A program made the translations under genes and the position numbers. From the NCBI GenBank assembly GCA_951213105.1, contig OX578152.1, positions 98,616,568 to 98,680,567 on the forward strand: a DNA stretch of 64,000 bases, in the 5' to 3' direction. The DNA comes from Amaurobius ferox (taxonomy: Eukaryota; Arthropoda; Arachnida; Araneae; Amaurobiidae). Shown here one piece after another: positions 45,597 to 56,300 of this stretch; the stretch's first letter is position 1; each line of letters starts with the position of its first letter. The notes beneath the pieces are model-generated. The model saw only the letters and a list, made by a program, of their open reading frames with translations. It was not told the DNA's origin and ran no database searches.

Positions 45597-46718
45597 CTAA
45601 CCAGTATGTACAAACAAATGTTGTTCTAAACTTGCTTTCCGAGTAAATGATTTCTGACATATTTCACATACAAATAGTTTCTCACCAGTGTGTGTAAGCA
45701 AGTGACGGTCTAAACTTGCTTTCTGAGTAAATGATTTCCAACATATTTCGCATACAATTGATTTCACACCAGTATGTGTTTGACAATGTCGTTTTAAGTT
45801 TATTTTCTGAGTAAATGCTTTCTGGCATATTTCACATGCAAATGGTTTCTCACCAGTATGTGTTTGAGAATGTCGTTTTAAGTTTATTTTCTGAGTAAAT
45901 GCTTTCTGGCATATTTCACATGCAAATGGTTTCTCACCAGTATGTGTGAGTAAATGTTTCTCTAAACCAGCTTTTTCAATAAAAGACTTTTGACATATTT
46001 CACATACAAAAGATTTCTCACCAGCATGTGTAAGTAAATGTCGTTTTAATCGTTTGTTCTGAAAAAATGATTTCTGACATATTTTGCATACAAAAGTTTT
46101 CTCTTCAGTATGTGTAAGAAAATGGTGATTTAAATTTATTTTCCGAGTAAATGATTTATGACATATTTCACATACAAATGGCTTCTCACCGGTATGGATA
46201 AACAAATGTTGCCCTAAGCTTGCTTTATAAGTAAATGATTTCTGACATATTTCACATGCAAATGGTGTCTCACCAGTATGTGTGAGTAAATGTCTTTTTA
46301 AACCAGCTTTGTCAGTAAATGCCTTCAGACATATTTCACATACAATTGATTTCTCACCAGCATGTGTAAGCAAATGTCGTTCTAATTGTTTTTTCCGAAT
46401 AAATGATTTCTGACATATTTTGCACACAAAAGTTTTCTCTTCAGTATGTGTAAGAAAATGATGATCTAAATTTATTTTCCGAGTAAAAGATTTCTGACAT
46501 AATTTGCATACAAATGGTTTCTCACAAGTATGTGTAAGCAAGTGTCGTTTTAAACTAAGTTTCTGAGTAAATGCTTTTTGACATACTTCACATATAAATG
46601 ATTTTTCACCAGTATGCGTAAGCAAATGTTGTTCTAAACTTATTTTCTGTGTAAATGCTTTTTGACACATTTTGCATACAAATGATTTGTTACCAGTATT
46701 TAAGCAAATGTCAAACAC
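45597..46718 (-). CDS. C2H2 zinc-finger protein, 13 fingers, C-terminal fingers cut off by a stop
   Basis: 373 residues containing thirteen tandem Cx2Cx12Hx3H fingers with TGEK-type linkers, from FVCKMCQKAF to FVCEICQKSFTRKASL. Two adjacent fingers (10 and 11, FACEICQKAFTQKINLKRH) are almost identical, a recent unit duplication. The frame ends after HTG at a TAG where the family has Glu. More finger sequence (FLCEVC, MSLD..LF.N and FVCKICQKSF) is readable downstream to ~45,390 but broken by stops. The start is inside a degraded finger (MFDICLN), so an upstream exon is not excluded. Paralogue of the 13.4-14.5 kb ORF; nuclear DNA binding is expected from the family, target unknown. Gene or pseudogene is undecided. 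Confidence 0.7.
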   Translation of the reverse strand: MFDICLNTGNKSFVCKMCQKAFTQKISLEQHLLTHTGEKSFICEVCQKAFTQKLSLKRHLLTHTCEKPFVCKLCQKSFTRKINLDHHFLTHTEEKTFVCKICQKSFIRKKQLERHLLTHAGEKSIVCEICLKAFTDKAGLKRHLLTHTGETPFACEICQKSFTYKASLGQHLFIHTGEKPFVCEICHKSFTRKINLNHHFLTHTEEKTFVCKICQKSFFQNKRLKRHLLTHAGEKSFVCEICQKSFIEKAGLEKHLLTHTGEKPFACEICQKAFTQKINLKRHSQTHTGEKPFACEICQKAFTQKINLKRHCQTHTGVKSIVCEICWKSFTQKASLDRHLLTHTGEKLFVCEICQKSFTRKASLEQHLFVHTG

Positions 46719-46853
46719 AATTTGTTACTGAAAAAGTAATGTTTTACATATTTCACATGGAACTGGTTTGTCACCTGTATTTGTATAAGCAACTGTTGAT
46801 TGAAAATTTTCTCAGCAAATAACTTCTGATATATTTTACATACAAATGGCTTC

Positions 46854-47480
46854 TCACCATACAAATATTGATTCAATTTTATTTAAGCTTAAGCAGATAT
46901 TTGCGTACAGCGCATCAAGGGATTTTAGAACCCACCTAAACGGATTATCCACATTCTGACGATTTATCACGTTAGCCACTACTGCATTTAGCTTCTCGAA
47001 ATTCTCCGCAAGTTCCGATTGTTTTTGTCTATTTTCACTTTCATCCGTCCTTGCTTTCTCCGTTTTTTGTTGTATTCTGCACACTGTATAAAATTCTAAT
47101 TTTTGATTTATAATTTTTTTTGCTTCACAATAGGAGATATTATTAGCTTTTATAGCTGTTTGTATTTCTATTTGTTTTCTTATTTCCTGACATTGTTTAC
47201 TTGTAGCAGTGTGCTTTCCCCCGCACCGAAAGCATTTTGGTTGTTCTGCTAATCACATTGCAACTTCGTGATTTCCTCCACATATATAACATGTTGTGGT
47301 TTCACTTCTACACTCATGTTTGTAATGGTTGCATTTTAGGCATATTTTTGGGTTTTCTACATATGGGAAAACTTTGTATATCGAATATCCAATGTTCACG
47401 TTGATTCTGTTTGTTTTACCTAGTTCACGTAATAAAATAATTTGTATTTTCTCTGTACTTTTAGTGAACCAAGTCAATTC
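46854..47480 (-). pseudogene. LINE ORF1 (gag-like) remnant with CCHC zinc knuckles
   Basis: Read downward from ~47,477: ICLKCNHYKHECRS, TTCYICGGNHE, then after a stop PKCFRCGGKHTATSKQC. This is a row of CCHC zinc knuckles as in ORF1 proteins of I/Jockey-type LINEs. A Lys/Glu/Gln-rich helical stretch (CRIQQKTEKARTDESENRQKQ) follows. Stops break it. It directly follows the zinc-finger duplication and shares its strand but is unrelated. Confidence 0.75.
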
Positions 47481-49187
47481 ACTCCTAATTTATCTCGTGT
47501 TCCTCGAGTTCTTTAGTAATTTCCTCTAGATTCACTTCTGGGTGTATATCTAATAGAGTCTCCAATTATTCTCGCACATATAGCAGATTACGGTTAGAAA
47601 TTCTTTACATATAGGTACACCACAAAACTTTTTCTTTTCAAAGACAACGCTTTCGCCTGATCACAGATATAGAATTCTGTGCGTTTAATTTAACAACCAT
47701 TTCATATTGCTGTGTGCTATGTGTTTAACAACCACAGCCCCGTTGCCATTCCTTGTTACGGATATATTACTTATCACAGAATACTATATTCCGAAAGTTC
47801 ACTCCCATAGGACCCTATGGCAACATTTTTAACATGGGATGTCGCATAGACACTAGAGCTCCTGAGTTGGACCAACTGAACTACGATGCGTCTGCCAGAT
47901 TTGGCGCGCTATCGCTCGCTTGGCGATTTTTTTTTAAATGGGAGGAGAACAAAATGTTGAGGACTGTACTTTTATAATTTTTGAAACTATAGAAAGGATC
48001 AGGATTTAAAAATACATTAATCTGCATAAATATATTCATTAGTTCAAGAATATTTAAATAAACATAGTTATATATTTAATTCAAATAATCATAAAATAGA
48101 TTAAAAAATACACACATTGCATTGTCTCACTATAAAACATAATGCACAAAAAATTACAAGCTAACATACTCAAAAGACTGAAATATTATATAATATTTTC
48201 AGTCTAAAAAGTATACTAGCGTGTTGATCGTTAATTACTTGATCCTTAATTTATTCTGGGATACTGATAATAGACTTTTTTTTTAAATATAAAAATATTC
48301 ATATAGTAAATATCAAATTTACATAAATGCACTATCGAAGTTGTGGAACTCAATCATTAATTACCCGAGGGGGGGGGGGAATTTTCCACCATAAGGCACT
48401 TAATAAAAATTTTACATAAATATATACACATACTATATCACATTCAACTAAGAAAAAGCTATCCAAATATCAATTATTTCACATTTTATAAAAATTCGGA
48501 AAATATTTTTTAACTAATTATACCACTACCTCTTAAAATTTAGTCTAATCCGGCAGTAATAACACAGCACTAATATACTTATATGAACACGTGTATACTT
48601 ATATGAACACGTGTATACTTATGAACACGTGTATACTTATAATGAACACGTATGTAGAATGGTGATAACTAAAATTATTTCAATTTTAATAAACATAAAT
48701 TACATACCCTGTAACGCAACCAGTTTTCTTTTATCAATCCATTTCTATGAAATGATCTAAACACTTAACAAATAATCCTTTTTCACGTTACTCAAACCAC
48801 GCTAGTCTGTTGTTCTAAGTTTTCGCCGAGCGAAATAGGGTTATAACATTGAAAATCGTCTTGGAACCAAACCAGACTATCGCCAAGCGCTCGGAACAAA
48901 CTAGACCATCGCCAAGAGCGCGCCAACCCAATGTTTGGTCTATCTCTAATGGCCGCCGCGAAAACGAAACTATCGAGAGTGACAGGTCTGTATAGTAGTT
49001 TGTGTTACTTATATCACTGTCAATAGATGAGTTTCATGTGACGTCACGTTCGCGATTCCACTGCACGGCATCCATGTTTGTTGTCAAATATTAGTTTGCA
49101 TACTATAGATGATTTTTAGAAATTTGCAATCATTTAGTGCATAATTTTAGTAGGATATATCAAGATTTCTCTTAAGATTATTTAGCA
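47481..49187. other. No gene; tandem repeat and a GC-richer patch
   Basis: A G-run lies near 48,369-48,379. At 48,830-49,070 there is a GC-richer patch with repeated ATCGCCAAG(A/C)GC words and a TGACGTCA palindrome (49,040), a CRE-like site that might mark a promoter. No downstream ORF supports this. Confidence 0.35.
48572..48652. repeat. Short tandem repeat, ~20-bp unit x4
   Basis: Four units of ACTTATATGAACACGTGTAT with small length changes. Confidence 0.9.
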
Positions 49188-51035
49188 CTAGCCGCCTTTG
49201 GCGACCAGCCCGTTCGCAACCCTTGAAAATGCTGATCGTGGCAAATTCCAACCGTGGCAAACTCGTTGGCGCGACCTACCAGAAAGGTGTAAGGTAACTG
49301 GTTGGACGGCCAGGATGTGCCACCCAATTTAGACCGGAACCCAGTGGGGGAGGCATCCACAGGGAACGTACCCTCCTTCTCCTACCACCAACCTCTCGGA
49401 AAAAAAACATACGGACCCATATGTTTAACGTGATCGTACTCCGTGTCAGTGGCGGAAATCGAACCCGGGCCTGCCGAGTGCAATTCTCGCGCGCTAACCA
49501 CTGGGGTACTTCGCCCTCCGCGACATTTTCCATAACATTCTTTTTATTCACCGAATTTAGACCGGAACCCAGTGGGAGAGGCACCCACGGGGACCGTACC
49601 CTCCTTCCCCAACCACCAACCTCTCGAAAGGACTTACAGACCCACATGTTTATTCGGCGTGATCGTACTCCGCGTGAACACGGCGGCAATTTTGGAAATC
49701 AAACCCGGGCCTACCGCGTGCAATTCCCGCGCGCTAACCACTGGGCTACTTCGCCCTCCGCGGCAATCTCCATAACTTCCTTTTTATTCACCCAATTTAG
49801 ACCGTACCCTCCTTCCCCTACCACCAACCTCTCGGAAGGACTCACGAACCCACATGTTTAACGTGATCGTACTCTGCGTGAACGTGGCGTAAGTTTTGGC
49901 AGTGGCGGGAATCGAACCCGGGCCTACTGAGTGCAATTCCCGCGCGCTAACCACTAAGCTGCCGCGCTCTCCGCGACAATCTCCATAACTTTCTATATAT
50001 TCACCCAATTTAGACGGGAACCCAGTGGGGGAGGCATCCACAGGGGCCGTATCCTCCTTCCCTTACCACCAACCTCTCGGAAGAACTTACGGACCCACAT
50101 ATTTAACGTGATCGTATTCCACGTAAACACGGCGGCAGTTTTGGCAGTGACGGGAATCGAACCCGGGCCTACCGCTAACTTCCCGCGCGCTAATTTGCAA
50201 TTTAAAATGACCATATGCTTAATTCCATCATCCTCATTCCATTGTTTCATTGTTCCATCATTTAAAATATCCATAAAATTAAAATATCCAAAAGTTAAAA
50301 TATACATTTAAAAAATCCATATCGTTCCATCATTTAAAATATAAATATAATAATTTATATGGAGTAAAGGAGCTCTATTCAGAACCGTGACGTCACCTCC
50401 ACATTGACGACCCCACCCACCACCTTGACGTCCCCACCCACCACCTTCCCTCCTTCTGCGGGGGAGAAACGCCGGTTAAGAAGCGGCACGGCGAGCGGAA
50501 CGCCGAGAATTGAAATTCGGAAACTTTTAAAATCCCGATTCTGTGGGCAATACGGAATATTTCCTGACCAGATTGGACTTGTAAGAATGCCAGATGTTTG
50601 ACCTTTCTAAAAATGTAAATTATTAGTCGAAATTATGAGTACTTTTTACTATACGAGAATTTAAAAACCAAAAATTGTTTTCTTGAGCAAAAAGTGACTT
50701 TTGTTTTAAAATCTTTAAAAAATATTAGAAATCGAAATTCGGATTTTAAATTGATATATTTTTACTCGCAATTGTCTGCTCTTTCTGATAGTGTGATTTG
50801 TTTTTTTCTACGACGTCTGGATCGTGGAGAAAAAAGGGCAAAAAAAGGTCGAAATTGCATAAAACATTAAATAAATAAAAAAAAATTAAAATTTTAAAAA
50901 TCGGTTTTCAAGTGTCCCCTCCCCTCCACCCCAGGTCTCCGATTGCCAAATTTCGTAGCTCTCCGACGCGCGGTCGCGAAACGTATAGTGTATAAGACAC
51001 ACAGACACACAGACATTGCCTTTTATTATTTAAGA
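49188..51035 (-). mobile_element. Helitron E1 (non-autonomous) carrying four tRNA-SINE units
   Basis: Minus strand: starts TCTTAAATAATAAAAGG at 51,035 and ends GGTCGCCAAAGGCGGCTAG at 49,188, followed by T. The 3' end forms a GTCGCC-AAA-GGCGGC hairpin running into CTAG. The 5' part (50,320-51,035) has a GTCTGTGTG-type microsatellite and unique AT-rich DNA. The 3' part has four SINE units with GGTTCGATTCC box-B-like motifs at about 50,155, 49,910, 49,697 and 49,450. Its 5' TC touches the CTAG of E2. No Rep/helicase ORF, so it depends on another element. Confidence 0.85.
49420..50230 (-). repeat. tRNA-SINE tandem array within E1 (type unit description)
   Basis: A unit of 210-275 bp reads on the minus strand: GTTATGGAGATTGTCGCGGA, a box-A-like TAGCCCAGTGGTTAGCG, GCGGGAATTGCAC, box-B-like GGTTCGATTCCCGCCAC, CGGAGTACGATCACGTTAAA, CCTTCCGAGAGGTTGGTGG and a CTAAATTGGGTGAATAAAAA end, then the next unit. 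Box A and box B spacing is that of a tRNA promoter. Most copies end before the (AAC)n tail seen in free SINEs, which fits amplification inside the Helitron and not repeated retroposition. Confidence 0.8.
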
Positions 51036-53346
51036 CTAGCCGCCTTTGGCGACCAGCCTGTTCGCTACCCTTGAAAATTCTGACCGTGGCAAACTCGTTG
51101 GCGCGACCTACCAGAAAGGTGTAAGGTAACTGCTTGGAAGGCCAGGAAGTGCCACACAATTTAGACCGGAACCCAATGGGGGAGGCATCCAAAGAGACCG
51201 TACCCTCCTTCCCCTACCACAAACCTCTCGGAAGGACTTGCAGTCCCACACGTTTAACGTGATCGTACTCCGCGTGAACACGGCTGCAGTTTTGGCAATG
51301 GCGGGAATCGAACCCGGGCCTACCGAGTGAAATTCCCGCGCGCTAACCACTGGGCTACCGTGCCATCCGCGACAATCTCCATAACTTTATTTTTATTCGG
51401 CAATTTTGGGAATCGAACCCGGGCCTACCAAGTGCAAATCCCGCGCACTAACCACTGGGGTACTTCACCCTCCGCGATATTCTTCATAACTTATTTTTTA
51501 TTCACCCAATTTAGACCGGAACCAATTCGGAGAAGCATCCACAGGGACCGTACCCTTCTTCCCCTACCACCAACCTCTCGGAAGGACTTACAGACCCACA
51601 TGTTTAACGTGATCGTACTCCACGTAAACACGGCGGCAATTTTGGGAATCGAACCCGGGCCTACCGAGTGCAATTTCCGCGCGCTAACCATTGGGCTACT
51701 TTGCCCTACGCGACAATCTCCATAACTTTCTTTTTATTCATCCAATTTAGACCGTACCCTCCTTCCCCTACCACCAACTTCTTGGAAGGACTCACGGACC
51801 CACATGTTTAACGTGCTCGTACTCCGCGTAAACACGGCGGCAATTTTGGGAATCGAACCCGGGCCTGGTAACTGGTTGGACGGCCAGGATGTGCCACGCA
51901 ATTTATACCGGAACCCAGTGGGGGAGGCATCCACAGGGAACGTACCCTCCTTCCCCTACCACCAACCTCTCGGAAAAACATACGGACCCATATGTTTAAC
52001 GTGATCGTACTCCATGTCAGTGGCGGAAATCGAACCCGGGCCTACCGCGTGCAATTCCCGCGCGCTAACCACTGGGCTACTTCGCCCTCTGCGACAATCT
52101 CCATAACTTTCTTTTTATTCACCCAATTTAGACCGTACCCTCCTTCCCCTACCACCAACCTCTCGGAAGGACTCACGAACCCACATGTTTAACGTGATCG
52201 TACTCTGCGTGAACGTGGCGTAAGTTTTGGCAGTGGCGGGAATCGAACCCGGGCCTACTGAGTGCAATTCCCGCGCGCTAACCACTGGGCTGCCGCGCCC
52301 TCCGCGACAATCCATAACTTTCTACATATTCACCCAATTTAGACGGGAACCCAGTGGGGGAGGCATCCACAGGGGCCGTATCCTCCTTCCCCTACCACCA
52401 ACCTCTCGGAAGGACTTACGGACCCACATATTTAACGTGATCGTATTCCACGTAAACACGGCGGCAGTTTTGGCAGTGGCGGGAATCGAACCCGGGCCTA
52501 CCGCTAACTTCCCGCGCGCTAATTTGCAATTTAAAATGACCATATGCTTAATTCCATCATCCTCATTCCATTGTTTCATTGTTCTATCATTTAAAATATC
52601 CATAAAATTAAAATATCCATTTAAAATATCCAAAAGTTAAAATATACATTTAAAAAATCCAGATCGTCCCATCATTTAAAATATAAATATAATAATTTAT
52701 ATAGAGCAAAGGCGCTCTATTCAGAACCGTGACGTCACCTCCACCTTGACGTCCCCACCCACCACCTTCCCTGCTTCAGCGGGGGAGAAATGAACCGTCA
52801 CGCCGAGCGGAACGGCGAGAAATTTAAAATCATGACGTCTTTAAAATTGCGATCCTGAAGGCAATTTTCATTATTTCTGGACCAGATTAGACTTGTAAGA
52901 ATGCCAGATGTTTGACCTTTCTGAAAATGTAAATTATTAGTCGAAATTATGAGTACTTTTCACGATGCGAGAATTTAAAAACCAAAAATCGTTTTCTTGA
53001 GCAAAAAGTGACTTTTGTTTTAAAATCTTTAAAAAATATTAGAAATCTAAATTCAGATTTGAAATTGATATATTTTTACTCGAAATTCTCTGCTCTTTCC
53101 GATGGTGTAATTTGTTTTTTTCTACGATGTCTGGATCGTGGAGAAAAAAAGGGCAAAAAACGGTCGAAATCGCATAAAACATTAAATAAATAAAAAAATA
53201 ATTAAAATTTTAAAAATCGGTTTTCACGTGTCCCCTTCCCTCCCCCCCGGGTCTCCGATTGCCAAATTTCGTAGCTCTCCGACGCGCGGTCGCGAAACGT
53301 ATAGTGTATAAGACAGACACACAGACATTGCCTTTTATTATATAGA
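51036..53346 (-). mobile_element. Helitron E2 carrying seven tRNA-SINE units
   Basis: Minus strand: TCTATATAATAAAAGG at 53,346 to CTAG at 51,036. Seven box-B-like motifs (about 52,487, 52,243, 52,030, 51,858, 51,648, 51,412 and 51,306), several in shortened units. E3 is an inverted near-copy of the whole element, sharing even the truncated units. Both ends abut other Helitrons directly. No transposase ORF; the protein-like frames across the SINE units appear in several frames of the same DNA and are not genes. Confidence 0.85.
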
Positions 53347-56300
53347 CTAGCCGCCTTTGGCGACCAGCCTGTTCGCTACCCTTGAAAATTCTGACCGTGG
53401 CAAACTCGTTGGCGCGACCTACCAGAAAGGTGTAAGGTAACTGCTTGGAAGGCCAGGAAGTGCCACACAATTTAGACCGGAACCCAATGGGGGAGGCATC
53501 CAAAGAGACCGTACCCTCCTTCCCCTACCACAAACCTCTCGGAAGGACTTGCAGTCCCACACGTTTAACGTGATCGTACTCCGCGTGAACACGGCTGCAG
53601 TTTTGGCAATGGCGGGAATCGAACCCGGGCCTACCGAGTGAAATTCCCGCGCGCTAACCACTAGGCTACCGTGCCATCCGCGACAATCTCCATAACTTTA
53701 TTTTTATTCGACAATTTTGGGAATCGAACCCGGGCCTACCATGTGCAAATCCCGCGCACTAACCACTGGGGTACTTCACCCTCCGCGATTTTCTTCATAA
53801 CTTTCTTTTTATTCACCCAATTTAGACCGGAACCAAGTGGGAGAAGCATCCACAGGGACCGTACCCTTCTTCCCCTACCACCAACCTCTCGGAAGGACTT
53901 ACAGACCCACATGTTTAACGTGATCGTACTCCGCGTAAACACGGCGGCAATTTTGGGAATCGAACCCGGGCCTACCGAGTGCAATTTCCGCGCGCTAACC
54001 ATTGGGCTACTTTGCCCTACGCGACAATCTCCATAACTTTCTTTTTATTCATCTAATTTAGACCGTACCCTCCTTCCCCTACCACCAACTTCTCGGAAGG
54101 ACTCACGGACCCACATGTTTAACGTGATCGTACTCCGCGTAAACACGGCGGCAATTTTGGGAATCGAACCCGGGCCTACTGAGTGCAATTCCCGCGCGCT
54201 AACCACTGGGCTTCTTCGCCCCCAGCGACTATCTCCATAACATTCTTTTTATTTACCCAATTTAGAACGGAACCCAGTGGGACAGGCATCCACAGGGACC
54301 GTACCCTCCTTCCCCTACCACCAACCTCTCGGAAGGACTTCCGGACCCACATGTTTATCGTGATCGTACTCCGCGTGAACACGGCGGCAGTTTTGGAAGT
54401 GGCGGGAATCGAACCCGGGCCTACCGAGTGCAATTCCTGAGCGCTAACCACTGGGCTGCCTCGCCCTCCGCAACTTTCTTTATATTCACCCAATTTAGAC
54501 GGGAACCCTGTGAGGGAGGCATCCACAGGGACCGTACCCTCCTTCCCCTACCACCAACCTCTCGGAAGGACTTCCGGACCCACATGTTTATCGTGATCGT
54601 ACTCCGCGTGAACACGGCGGCAGTTTTGGAAGTGGCGGGAATCGAACCCGGGCCTACCGAGTGCAATTCCTGAGCGCTAACCACTGGGCTGCCTCGCCCT
54701 CCGCAACTTTCTTTATATTCACCCAATTTAGACGGGAACCCTGTGAAGGACACTCGTGGCACTAACCGTGGCACACTCGCTGGCGCGACCTACCAGAAGG
54801 AACGACCTACCAGGAAGTTCCACCCAATTTAGACAGGAACTCAGTGGGGGAGGCATCCACAGGGTCCGTACCCTCCTTCCTCTACCAACAACCTCTCGGA
54901 AGGACTTACGGATCCACATGTTTAACGTGATCGTACTCCGCGTGAAAATGGCAGCAGTTTTGGCAGTGGCGGCAATCGAACCCTAGCCTACCGAGTGCAA
55001 TTCCCGCGCGCCAACCACTGGGCTACCGCGCCCTCCGCGACAATCTCCATAACCTTCTTTTTATTCACCCAATTTAGACCGGAACCCAGTGGGAAAGTCA
55101 TCCACAGGGTGCGTACCCTCCTTCCTCTACCACCAAACTCTCGGAAGGACTTACGGATCCACATGTTTAACGTGATCGTACTCCGCGTGAAAATGGCAGC
55201 AGTTTTGGCAGTGGCGGGAATCGAACCCTAGCCTACCGAGTGCAATTCCCGCGCGCTAACCACTGGGCTACCGCGCCCTCCGCGACAATCTCCATAACCT
55301 TCTTTTTATTCACCCAATTTAGACCGGAACCCAGTAGGGGAGGCATCCACAGGGTCCGTACCCTCCTTCCCCTACCAACAACCTCTCGGAAGGATCTTAC
55401 GGATCCACATGTTTAACGTGATCGTACACCGCGTGAAAATGGCAGCAGTTTTGGCAGTGGCGGCAATCGAACCCTAGCCTACCGAGTGCAATTCCCGCGC
55501 GCCAACCACTGGGCTACCGCGCCCTCCGCGACAATCTCCATAACCTTCTTTTTATTCACCCAATTTAGACCGGAACCCAGTGGGAAAGTCATCCACAGGG
55601 TGCGTACCCTCCTTCCTCTACCAACAACCTCTCGGAAGGACTTACGGACCCACATGTTTAACGTGATCGTACTCCGCGTGAACACAGCAGCAGTTTTGTC
55701 AGTGGAGGGAATCGAACCCGGGCCTACCGAGTGAAATTCCCGCACGCTAACCACTGGGCTACCGCGCCCTCCGCGACAATCTCCATAACTTTCTTTTTAT
55801 TCACCCAATTTGGACCAGGACCCAGTGGGGGAGGCATCCACAGAGACCGTACCCTCCTTTCCCTGCCACCAACCTCTCGGAAGGAATTATCGACCCATAT
55901 GTTTAAGGTGATCGTACTCCGCATCAGTGGCGGGAATCGAACCCAGGCCTACCGAGTGCAATTCTCGCGCGCTAATTTAAATTTATAACGACCATATGCT
56001 AGGCTCTTAATTCCACCATCCTCGTTCCATCGTTCCATCATTTAAAATAGCCATAAAATTAAAATATCCATTTGAAATATCTATAAATTAAAATATCCAT
56101 AAATTAAAATATCCATCTTAAATAATAAAAGGCAATGTCTGTGTGTGTGTGTGTGTGTCTGTCTGTCTGTCTGTCTGTCTTATACACTATACGTTTCGCG
56201 ACCGCGCGTCGGAGAGCTACGAAATTTGGCAATCGGAGACCCGGGGGGGAGGGAAGGGGACACATCAAAACCGATTTTTAAAATTTTAATTATTTTTTTA

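Larger units (their letters stand above)
43991..46873. repeat. Segmental duplication, copy 2
   Basis: Direct repeat of 11,831-14,545. It is longer, consistent with its two extra zinc-finger units. It lacks the SINE tail found in copy 1. Confidence 0.85.

Noticed and set aside
49036..49045. Host promoter with CRE site
   Set aside because: The TGACGTCA palindrome and GC-richer context are suggestive, but no transcript start, exon or ORF supports a gene, and similar TGACGTCA words occur in Helitron 5' parts.
50140..50180. Functional tRNA genes at the box A/box B motifs
   Set aside because: The sequences flanking box A and B do not close a cloverleaf acceptor stem as far as I can see, and each is fused to the same SINE body.
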